DNA from: Synergistaceae bacterium
GTDB taxonomy: Bacteria; Synergistota; Synergistia; Synergistales; Aminobacteriaceae
Direction of reading: 5' to 3'
DNA: 11,975 nucleotides
NCBI GenBank assembly: GCA_009776565.1
Contig: WRNQ01000003.1
Coordinates: 10,197-22,171, forward strand
The first letter of the stretch is position 1; each line of letters opens with the position of its first letter. Shown one piece after another: positions 1 through 6,126 of the stretch. The translations under genes and the position numbers were made by a program. The notes beneath the pieces are model-generated. The model searched no databases. It was not told where the DNA came from and saw only the letters and a list, made by a program, of their open reading frames with translations.

Positions 1-89
1 CGCAAATCAGACGCCAGGACAGCTCCACGAAACAAACCTTCTTCAGCTTCAACTATTATATATGCAATACTGTTATCTGTAGCGCCCAT
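1..89 (-). CDS. Unrecognised protein, N-terminal fragment (cut by window edge)
   Basis: An open frame starts with ATG at 89-87 and stays open for 29 further codons to the left edge. The visible residues begin MGATDNSIAYIIVEAEEG and end GAVLASDLR. An AGAGGA ribosome site lies at 106-101, 11 nt before the ATG, a slightly long spacing. The frame starts 23 nt after the stop of the preceding small gene on the same strand, so it is probably the next gene of the operon. The opening alternates hydrophobic residues (IAYIIVEA) like a beta strand, with no signal peptide or membrane segment, which suggests a soluble cytoplasmic protein. I do not recognise the family and 30 residues are too few to assign a function. 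That it is a real gene is inferred from the ribosome site, direction and spacing. Confidence 0.6.
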   Translation of the reverse strand, partial: MGATDNSIAYIIVEAEEGLFRGAVLASDL

Positions 90-112
90 TTACAATACGT
101 TCCTCTTTTATT

Positions 113-451
113 CTATACATAGAAATCATATCTTCCATTCTTCTGAATTGCAACACCTAATGTAGTTCCCTGTTCTTTTTCATCTGTTTGCGACAGTTCC
201 TGCTTTTCTTCCTTTTCTTCCTGTCCTTGCTTTCTATCTTCTCTATGCTCCTCATCAGATTTCCGATGAATTTTTTCGGCTGCCCAAATCTCATCGCTTG
301 GTTGTATTTCTTGCGCTTTTTTTTCATTTTCTTTTATTATCTCGTTCATTTGAGCTGTTTGCTGAGATTGAGTTAACGCGCCTTTAGAAGATTGAGCAAG
401 AATTCCAACTCCATAATTTCCTAATTGCAAACTTAATGGCTCAATAACCAT
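113..451 (-). CDS. Small charged protein of unknown function at the flagellar operon tail
   Basis: This is a 112-residue protein. The ATG at 451-449 is chosen because GGAGG at 461-457 sits 5 nt ahead of it; the frame could open six codons earlier at 469, but that start has no ribosome site. The protein has three parts. Residues 1-30 are largely nonpolar with Gly and Ser/Gln (MVIEPLSLQL, then GVGILAQ). Residues 35-95 are very rich in Glu, Lys, Gln, Asp and Arg and look helical or disordered. The tail ends in a short strand-like GRYDFYV. There is no signal peptide or clear membrane segment. It starts 25 nt after the FapA-type gene. I do not recognise it; position alone suggests an accessory role in flagellar assembly or regulation. 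Confidence 0.75.
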   Translation of the reverse strand: MVIEPLSLQLGNYGVGILAQSSKGALTQSQQTAQMNEIIKENEKKAQEIQPSDEIWAAEKIHRKSDEEHREDRKQGQEEKEEKQELSQTDEKEQGTTLGVAIQKNGRYDFYV

Positions 452-455
452 GAAA

Positions 456-461
456 GCCTCC
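456..461 (-). promoter_or_regulatory. Ribosome binding site deciding the start of the 112-residue protein
   Basis: GGAGGC reads on the minus strand from 461 to 456, with GGAGG ending 5 nt before the ATG at 451. It supports the internal ATG over the longer frame that opens at 469, because the upstream start would overlap or precede this site. Confidence 0.75.
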
Positions 462-476
462 TTATACACAAATATG

Positions 477-2087
477 CTAACTTTGCCTTATATTATAATC
501 ATATGAACGCAGCTTTATTTCACCGGCTTCATAAGCAAAAGAACAAAATTTAAAAGGTTCTTTCACTAAATAAGTGAATCCACGTATTATTATTGAAACA
601 CCGGCGTAGCAAACGCCTTTTACTCTGACTATCCCCTGAGCTTTAGTTTTTTCTATCATTGCGTCAATTTCATCCATTTCTTTCACTATATTCTTATGTT
701 GAGACTGTAGCTGAAATTTGCTTTTAGTAACAGATATCATCAAAGCTCTTTTATCATCATCAAGTGATTGGGTAGATTCAAGTTTTCTAAAAAAGGACAA
801 ATTTGCGTCTATTTTATCTAAATTATCCTGAGACGTTGCAAACAACGCCGATAATTCTTTTCTGCGAAGGGTAACAGATGGAGAAACTCCAACAATTACT
901 TCAGTTTTTGTTCCCATTTCGCTTCCAAGAGTCGAACATGAAACTTCAACTGTCGCCTGAATTATTCCACCGGCTATTTGCGATTTTCCTCCGCCTGAAA
1001 CTATGACAGATTCGCCGGCAGATACATCGCTATGTAAAATAGCGTTACGGACAATAACATCCTTTCCTGCCTTTATTACCGCCTGGTCAACAAAACCTAT
1101 CTCAATATTTCCTTCAGCTGTAATTCTGGCTTTATTCATTCCCCGGACTCCGCCTTTAATAATAATGTCTTTTTTACTATTAATAAGGGCGCCTTCAACA
1201 ACTTCATTGATAACTATATCTTCTCCGGCAATGATTTGAAACCCATCTTTAACTGCTCCTTTTACCCTGACTGTGCCGACAAAATCTATATTCCCAACAT
1301 GAAAATCCACATCTCCGGAGACAAGAAACTCCGGAGTTACCGTCATTTTGTTGTCAGCATATTTGTAACATCCATCAATACCAGCTAATAACGTTGAGCC
1401 ATCTTCAGAGGCTACTGTTCCGGCGCCGCCAGGTAGAAGAGCTTGTTTTCCCTGCTTTGCTTTAACGACAATATTTGCCACATTTGTGCCATCAGTACCA
1501 TCTGTCGGAGGATGTTGTATAGCGAGGACGTCCCCTTTGGAAACATTGACAATTAAGTTACGCTCCCTGAAATCTATTTTTTCCATGTCGTCCGCATTTT
1601 CATTCTTATGGGTTAAGTCAATTTTTGCCTCAATCCATCCATCTTTACCGGCTATAGGTTGCGATCCTTTTGCTACGACAACGGATTCATTACACGTATT
1701 ATTATTTACCATATTTAAAATTGCCTCATTATCAACACCATAGATAACATTTTTCTCAGTAAGCGCGTTAATTATCTGTTCTTGCGCAGGCCACGGCTTT
1801 GCAAAAAAAGGAGGCGTTATATTGACTTTTGCTTCCATATAATCTTTGGAGATAGATACGGTAATAACAGCGTCGTGCTCTAGTGATGGATTTCTTCCAG
1901 CTATTTTGAAAGTGTTTTTACCCTGAGAACGAACAAAATTTTCAACTGATTTGTTATCTAATCTATATATGCCTTTTAAACTAAGGAACTGAAGCAACAA
2001 GGCAACTGAAGGACATTCTTCTCCTTCGGGTAAGCTCATAAAGATTCCGTCATTGCGCGCTTCTAATAAGACCAAATCTTGTTTCAA
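477..2087 (-). CDS. fapA: FapA / DUF342 family flagellar-associated protein
   Basis: The 536-residue protein matches the FapA (DUF342) family in layout and length. Residues 1-165 form the N-terminal region. The segment around 170-250 contains the family's Gly/Asp-rich stretch (HPPTDGTDGTNV, then LLPGGAGTV). Residues 255-400 are short repeats of alternating beta residues with Gly/Asn turns (VKGAVKDGFQIIAGEDI, VIVRNAILHSDVSAGESV), typical of a right-handed beta-helix. Residues 405-485 are charged and coiled-coil-like, and a short beta-rich tail follows. There is no signal peptide, so it is probably cytoplasmic. In Vibrio vulnificus FapA is linked to polar flagellation; in this lineage the exact role is unproved. 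The start is TTG at 2087, preceded by an AGGGGGG ribosome site and lying 15 nt after the sigma-factor stop in the same reading frame. The family call is firm; the role is inferred. Confidence 0.88.
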   Translation of the reverse strand: MKQDLVLLEARNDGIFMSLPEGEECPSVALLLQFLSLKGIYRLDNKSVENFVRSQGKNTFKIAGRNPSLEHDAVITVSISKDYMEAKVNITPPFFAKPWPAQEQIINALTEKNVIYGVDNEAILNMVNNNTCNESVVVAKGSQPIAGKDGWIEAKIDLTHKNENADDMEKIDFRERNLIVNVSKGDVLAIQHPPTDGTDGTNVANIVVKAKQGKQALLPGGAGTVASEDGSTLLAGIDGCYKYADNKMTVTPEFLVSGDVDFHVGNIDFVGTVRVKGAVKDGFQIIAGEDIVINEVVEGALINSKKDIIIKGGVRGMNKARITAEGNIEIGFVDQAVIKAGKDVIVRNAILHSDVSAGESVIVSGGGKSQIAGGIIQATVEVSCSTLGSEMGTKTEVIVGVSPSVTLRRKELSALFATSQDNLDKIDANLSFFRKLESTQSLDDDKRALMISVTKSKFQLQSQHKNIVKEMDEIDAMIEKTKAQGIVRVKGVCYAGVSIIIRGFTYLVKEPFKFCSFAYEAGEIKLRSYDYNIRQS

Positions 2088-2093
2088 TGATTT

Positions 2094-2100
2094 CCCCCCT
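2094..2100 (-). promoter_or_regulatory. G-tract ribosome binding site for the FapA-type gene
   Basis: AGGGGGG on the minus strand (2100 to 2094) lies 6 nt before the TTG at 2087. It is the only purine-rich site in the 15-nt gap after the sigma-factor stop, and five A residues precede the G run. It selects TTG as the start, since no ATG or GTG lies between the upstream in-frame TAA (2105-2103) and this TTG. Confidence 0.65.
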
Positions 2101-2102
2101 TT

Positions 2103-2846
2103 TTAACGAAGCATTCTCTTCATGGAAGCAAGGGCTTTTCCATGTATTTGCGATACGCGGGATTCGCTTACTCCAAGCACGTGACCTATTTCTTTCAATG
2201 TCAATCCTTCATAGTAGTATAAAGACAATACTTGCATTTCTCTTTCCGGTAGTTTTTGGAGTGAAGAAGTAACTCGTTTTATTTCGTCTTCATTCTCTAA
2301 AATCTCCTGAATAGATTCTCTTTCGTGCGGTAAAGCTTCCTCAAATGGAACTTCCCCGTCTTCAAACGAAATCATATCATCAAGCGAAACAAAGTAAGTT
2401 CTGCTGGCTAATTCAAGAGTTTCGCGATAAATCTTTTCATCAACTCCCATTTCTTCAATCAAGTATTTATCATGTAGAGTTCCTTTTTCCTGTAAAACCT
2501 TATCCATTGCTCTATTTAGTTTTTGCAGTTTTTCTCTGCCTGTCCTTGATATCCAATCGTATTTACGCAATTCATCCAGAATTGAACCTCTTATTCTTGG
2601 AACAGCAAATGTTTGAAAAGAGAACCCTTTTGAAATATCGAATCTGTTTACGGCGTCCAACAAACCAAAAACGCCAAAACTCAATAAATCCTCGTAGTCG
2701 AGACCAGAAGGAGGAGATACTATCATTCTTCCTACCACATATTTGACAAGAGGAAGATAGCGTCTGACAATTCTTTCTTTATTATGATCAGTGGGAGAGG
2801 CTAAGAATTCATCCCAAAGCTGAGAATCTGAAGATTTGCGCTCCAA
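2103..2846 (-). CDS. fliA: Flagellar sigma-28 factor (FliA/SigD/WhiG family)
   Basis: This 247-residue sigma-70 family protein directs RNA polymerase to late flagellar and chemotaxis promoters. Region 2 spans about residues 25-95, with the core-binding segment (YEDLLSFGVFGLLDAVNRFD) and the promoter-melting/-10 segment FSFQTFAVPRIRGSILDELR, followed by the DW motif (97-98) typical of the FliA branch. Region 3 covers roughly 105-170. Region 4, about 185-245, ends in a helix-turn-helix (LTLKEIGHVLGVSESRVSQI). Length is usual for the family. The start is TTG at 2846, set by GAGGAGG upstream; the next in-frame Met is residue 41, inside region 2. In this family activity is normally held by the anti-sigma factor FlgM until export begins; flgM is not in the window. 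The gene lies 27 nt after cheD, as sigD follows cheD in Bacillus. Confidence 0.96.
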   Translation of the reverse strand: MERKSSDSQLWDEFLASPTDHNKERIVRRYLPLVKYVVGRMIVSPPSGLDYEDLLSFGVFGLLDAVNRFDISKGFSFQTFAVPRIRGSILDELRKYDWISRTGREKLQKLNRAMDKVLQEKGTLHDKYLIEEMGVDEKIYRETLELASRTYFVSLDDMISFEDGEVPFEEALPHERESIQEILENEDEIKRVTSSLQKLPEREMQVLSLYYYEGLTLKEIGHVLGVSESRVSQIHGKALASMKRMLR

Positions 2847-2856
2847 TAAAGTACAA

Positions 2857-2863
2857 CCTCCTC
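2857..2863 (-). promoter_or_regulatory. Ribosome binding site deciding the TTG start of the sigma factor
   Basis: GAGGAGG runs from 2863 to 2857 on the minus strand, 10 nt before the TTG at 2846. An in-frame TGA lies immediately upstream and overlaps this site, so TTG is the only start that keeps region 2 whole. Confidence 0.75.
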
Positions 2864-2873
2864 ATAATGCGCT

Positions 2874-3365
2874 TTATATCATTGTTATTCCTTTACCTAA
2901 AACTTTCACGCTGAGCATCCAGGTTTCCGTATTAAATTCAACGGTTCGGCCTTTATTTCCTCCCGTGTCGGAGGCAATTATTTTGATTCGGAATCTATTT
3001 AATAAAGCTAATGTTTCCGTGGCGTTTCTTGCGCCCACCGCAAGAAAATCTGTACCGCTGCCACTGATATTAGCAAACATTTGCGCGCCGCCCGCATATT
3101 TTGCTTTCAATCTTTCTTTCTGGGCGCGCTTTTTTAAAAGTTCTTCCACTAAAAACGGTATTGCAAGGTCGGCAAATTTTCCGTGTTTTTCAAAATCTTT
3201 TGCACCCCTGCTATCGGGCAACATTATATGAGCCATAGCTGCAATTTTAGCAATTTCATCATAAATAACCAATCCAATACATGACCCTAACCCTAGAGTT
3301 ATTAGTTTTGCAGGAGAACTAACTGTGACAATATCAGCCATTCCAACATGATATGTGTTATCCAT
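2874..3365 (-). CDS. cheD: Chemoreceptor glutamine deamidase CheD
   Basis: The 163-residue CheD deamidates specific glutamines on chemoreceptors and binds CheC, raising CheC phosphatase activity on CheY-P. The catalytic set can be read directly: Cys29 in TLGLGSCIG, His46 in AMAHIMLP, and Thr23, matching the Cys-His-Thr triad known for Thermotoga CheD. Other family blocks are present: the KYAGGAQMF segment at 89-97, and DTGG with GR near residues 133-140. The length is normal. The protein is soluble with no signal peptide. The ATG at 3365 lies only 3 nt after the cheC stop and has no good ribosome site (only a weak AGGCG about 9-11 nt upstream), so translation is probably coupled to cheC. Adjacency to cheC agrees with the known CheC-CheD complex. 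Confidence 0.96.
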   Translation of the reverse strand: MDNTYHVGMADIVTVSSPAKLITLGLGSCIGLVIYDEIAKIAAMAHIMLPDSRGAKDFEKHGKFADLAIPFLVEELLKKRAQKERLKAKYAGGAQMFANISGSGTDFLAVGARNATETLALLNRFRIKIIASDTGGNKGRTVEFNTETWMLSVKVLGKGITMI

Positions 3366-3368
3366 AGC

Positions 3369-4001
3369 TTATAGCGCCTGCAGCTTTATTAGAAGAAGCT
3401 CTAAAGCTTCCGGGTTTGGTAATAAAATAATATTTCCATCCATATTAACGCTTTCAATGCCGCTTATACGCAGTGTAGTGCTGACTACAAGAGCATATTC
3501 TCCCATATATCCATATATAGAAGCAACTACATCCAATATTGAACCAAGCATGTCATGTGCAACGCCGGGAACTGATATTTGGAATGCAGTTCCAATTATT
3601 GAATTAATAGCCCCCAAAAAATTTCCTATAATCACATTTCCCAGTTCCGCTAAGCCGCTGTCAAGCATCTCGCCCGGAAGCTCTTCAGTAGTGAAATCGC
3701 CAAAATAAACGTTCAGCCACATATTGATCATTTCTTTTGCGCCACTCTCAGAATCTATAAATATTACGCTGCATGAGAAATTCCCGTCAGAATGAACAAA
3801 TACCGATGCAACAGGCGTTGTGGGAGACCCGTAATATTCAGATAGTTCATATATAGAAATCAGATCAACTTTTGGAACGTCCATCTCAACAACTCTGTTA
3901 AGAATCTTTGAAAGAGCTGTAGCAGCATTGCCTGCTCCAATATTACCGATTTCTTTTATCACATCAAGCTGAATACTGGTCAATGATTGAATTTCAGACA
4001 A
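3369..4001 (-). CDS. cheC: CheY-P phosphatase CheC
   Basis: This 210-residue protein of the CheC/CheX/FliY group removes phosphate from CheY-P and thereby helps adaptation. Both phosphatase centres are intact. The first has Asp13, Glu17 and Asn20 (DVIKEIGN), with Pro43 exactly 22 residues after the Asn. The second has Glu119 and Asn122 (SGLAELGN), with Pro145 at the same spacing. Length matches B. subtilis CheC. It lacks the N-terminal FliM-like CheY-binding peptide and the C-terminal FliN domain of FliY, so CheC is the better call. The start is TTG at 4001, preceded by a weak GCGGGG site; an in-frame TAA a few codons upstream rules out an earlier start and the next Met is residue 40. It begins 22 nt after cheA, the place where cheW is found in Bacillus. 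Confidence 0.96.
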   Translation of the reverse strand: MSEIQSLTSIQLDVIKEIGNIGAGNAATALSKILNRVVEMDVPKVDLISIYELSEYYGSPTTPVASVFVHSDGNFSCSVIFIDSESGAKEMINMWLNVYFGDFTTEELPGEMLDSGLAELGNVIIGNFLGAINSIIGTAFQISVPGVAHDMLGSILDVVASIYGYMGEYALVVSTTLRISGIESVNMDGNIILLPNPEALELLLIKLQAL

Positions 4002-4023
4002 TTGCGTAACCCCGCTTTAAACC

Positions 4024-6096
4024 CTATCTCCCAAAAGATAGAGACGCCATATCAAGAATCAATGCGACATTGCCATCCCCAAGAATTGTTGCGCCGGCTA
4101 TTCCTTTTATTTTTGAGAGGAATTTTCCAAGCGATTTAATTACTATTTCCTGTTGTCCGATTAATTCATCGACGATATATCCAACTCTGCCTTTTCCGGT
4201 TTTAACTACCACAACAGGATATTCATCCCGGTTAACAGAATTAATTGGAGTACCGAGTGATGATGCAAGTCCCCATAAAGAAAGAACTTCTCCTCTGAGA
4301 ATAGTTGCAGGCGTCCCATTTAAAGTTCGCGTATTTTCTTTTTTAACAAGTATTGTTTCTTCTACATTTTCAAGCGGCATTGCATAGATTTCTGAGCCGA
4401 CTTTAACAAGCAATGCAAGAACAATAGCGAGAGTAAGAGGAAGACGTACAAAAACTCTTGTTCCAACGCCCTCTTTTGTGGACACGTCGAACTGACCTCC
4501 AAGGTCTTCCACTTTTGTTTTGACGGCATCCATACCAACGCCCCGGCCAGATAGATCCGTAACAGTCGCTGCCAGGCTGAACCCTGGAAGAAATATTATC
4601 TTTACAGCTTCTTCATCAGTAATGGTCTGAGCTTCTTCTGTTGTGATAATGCCTTTAGATATAGCTTTTTTCTTAACTCTTTCGACATTTATACCCTTGC
4701 CATCGTCTTGAACTTCAATAATAACTCCGTTGCCTTCCTGATAAGCAGATATCTTAAGCGTGCCTATTTCAGGTTTTCCAGCGGCAATTCTGTCAGCCGG
4801 CTCTTCTATTCCATGATCAAGAGAGTTTCTGATAAGATGAACCATTGGGTCTCCTATTTCATCAATAACGGTTCTGTCCAACTCAGTTTCCTGACCTTCC
4901 AATACTAACTGAACTTCTTTATTCAGATTTTTTGAGATATCCCGGATGAGTCTTGGGAACCTGTCAAAAATAAATGAAACAGGAACCATTCTAAGTTTTG
5001 TAACAAGCTCTTGAATATCGCTCGAAATTCTGCCTAACTGAGACAGCGGATCGTCAAAGTCTCTGAGGCGGGCTTCCTGCACAAGCCTCTCAATACGTGC
5101 ACGACCTATGACAAGTTCGCCGACAAGGTTCATAAGTTTATCAAGCCGCCCAATATCTACCCGGACTGTTTGGCTTCCGCTTTTCTTTGTATTAGTGGTT
5201 TTAGGTTGCACGGCTTGCTGCGCAGCTTTTTTTGCATTTGGCGTTACAGTTTCAGGATGATTAGCTGTTTCTTCGCTTTTTTCATTGGTATTTGCGGCAT
5301 TATAAGCATTTGCTACAGACGAAGTATCAAATTCATTTACTTTTACAGTTTTAATCTCGCTTACTTTCTGCAGCATATTTGTTATTTCGTCGGAAGCAAT
5401 TTTGGATATTAAAAATACTTCAATTTTATTATCAAAATCTTCATTCTCGACAGTATCAACACTTGGTTCGGTTTTAAAAACTGTCCCAATCTCCTCAAGG
5501 CGGTTAATAATTATATATGCTCTGGCTGACTTCAACAGGCAGGTTTCACTAAGCTCAATAAATACTGAAAACGCTTTAGCATTGAGCTGAACAGCTTCCT
5601 CCAGGAAGTTATTATATTGATCATCAGACAGGGAAATATCATCTTTTTTAATATCCGCTTTTCTGCTTTCCGCACCTTTATCGTTTTCCTTTGCCGGTTC
5701 TGCTCCAGCCCCATCAAATGAACGAAGAGACTTTATCAATTCAGATACATCAATCTTGCTGTCAGTACCACCTGCACGAATAGAATCGACCATTGACTGC
5801 ATTACATCCAAACATTGCAAAATCATGTCTACATCATTTTCGTCAAGTTGATGCTGACCGCTTCTAGCCGCATCAAGCCTGTCTTCCATAGCGTGAGTCA
5901 AGGAAGCCATTGACTGATACCCCATAGTCGCAGACATCCCTTTTAGTGTATGCGCTGTACGGAATATTTCGTTTACTACGGACATATTACTACAGTCTTT
6001 TTCAAGTTCAAGCGTTAATACATCCAATCCCTTCAAGTTATCGGAAGCTTCATCAAGAAATGCGCTTAGATATTGTGTTGTATCTGTATTACTCAT
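4024..6096 (-). CDS. cheA: Chemotaxis histidine kinase CheA
   Basis: The 690-residue CheA autophosphorylates in the receptor array and passes phosphate to CheY and CheB. The P1 phosphotransfer domain covers residues 1-110, with His49 in FRTAHTLKG. A CheY/CheB-binding P2 domain is likely at about 155-255, bounded by charged linkers (130-155 and 258-308, the latter rich in Asn, Ala, Thr, Lys and Gln). The P3 dimerisation domain is about 309-375 (VDIGRLDKLMNLVGELVIGR). The P4 ATPase has the N box at 419-431 with Asn424, the G1 box DDGKGI at 464-469 and the G2 box GRGVGMD at 517-523. P5, which binds CheW and receptors, is about 555-690. No key residue is missing. The ATG at 6096 has GGAG 11 nt upstream, and the gene begins 30 nt after cheB. 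Confidence 0.98.
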   Translation of the reverse strand: MSNTDTTQYLSAFLDEASDNLKGLDVLTLELEKDCSNMSVVNEIFRTAHTLKGMSATMGYQSMASLTHAMEDRLDAARSGQHQLDENDVDMILQCLDVMQSMVDSIRAGGTDSKIDVSELIKSLRSFDGAGAEPAKENDKGAESRKADIKKDDISLSDDQYNNFLEEAVQLNAKAFSVFIELSETCLLKSARAYIIINRLEEIGTVFKTEPSVDTVENEDFDNKIEVFLISKIASDEITNMLQKVSEIKTVKVNEFDTSSVANAYNAANTNEKSEETANHPETVTPNAKKAAQQAVQPKTTNTKKSGSQTVRVDIGRLDKLMNLVGELVIGRARIERLVQEARLRDFDDPLSQLGRISSDIQELVTKLRMVPVSFIFDRFPRLIRDISKNLNKEVQLVLEGQETELDRTVIDEIGDPMVHLIRNSLDHGIEEPADRIAAGKPEIGTLKISAYQEGNGVIIEVQDDGKGINVERVKKKAISKGIITTEEAQTITDEEAVKIIFLPGFSLAATVTDLSGRGVGMDAVKTKVEDLGGQFDVSTKEGVGTRVFVRLPLTLAIVLALLVKVGSEIYAMPLENVEETILVKKENTRTLNGTPATILRGEVLSLWGLASSLGTPINSVNRDEYPVVVVKTGKGRVGYIVDELIGQQEIVIKSLGKFLSKIKGIAGATILGDGNVALILDMASLSFGR

Positions 6097-6126
6097 CTTT
6101 TCATCATCTCCAATTCTTGTTAGAGA

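Noticed and set aside
90..112. Possible operon end or terminator between the last two genes
   Set aside because: There is no stem-loop followed by a T run on the transcribed strand; only a ribosome site is visible.
188..376. Plus-strand Phe/Leu-rich frame that looks like a small membrane peptide
   Set aside because: It is the complement of the Glu/Lys-rich stretch of the 112-residue protein; such codons always give Phe and Leu on the other strand.
2121..2144. Inverted repeat CATGGAA/TTCCATG near the end of the sigma-factor gene
   Set aside because: It has a 7-bp stem with no T tract and lies within conserved C-terminal codons; several such repeats are expected by chance in 12 kb.
2345..2746. 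Plus-strand open frame of 133 codons
   Set aside because: It lies fully antisense to the sigma-factor gene, whose conserved regions 2 and 4 explain this DNA, and the translated product has no recognisable domain.
2836..3231. Plus-strand open frame of 131 codons
   Set aside because: Antisense to cheD, whose catalytic residues are intact; it is a shadow frame without a convincing ribosome site.
5532..5717. Minus-strand 61-codon frame inside cheA
   Set aside because: It is out of frame within the continuous CheA coding sequence, in the linker and P2 region, with no sign of a frameshift.
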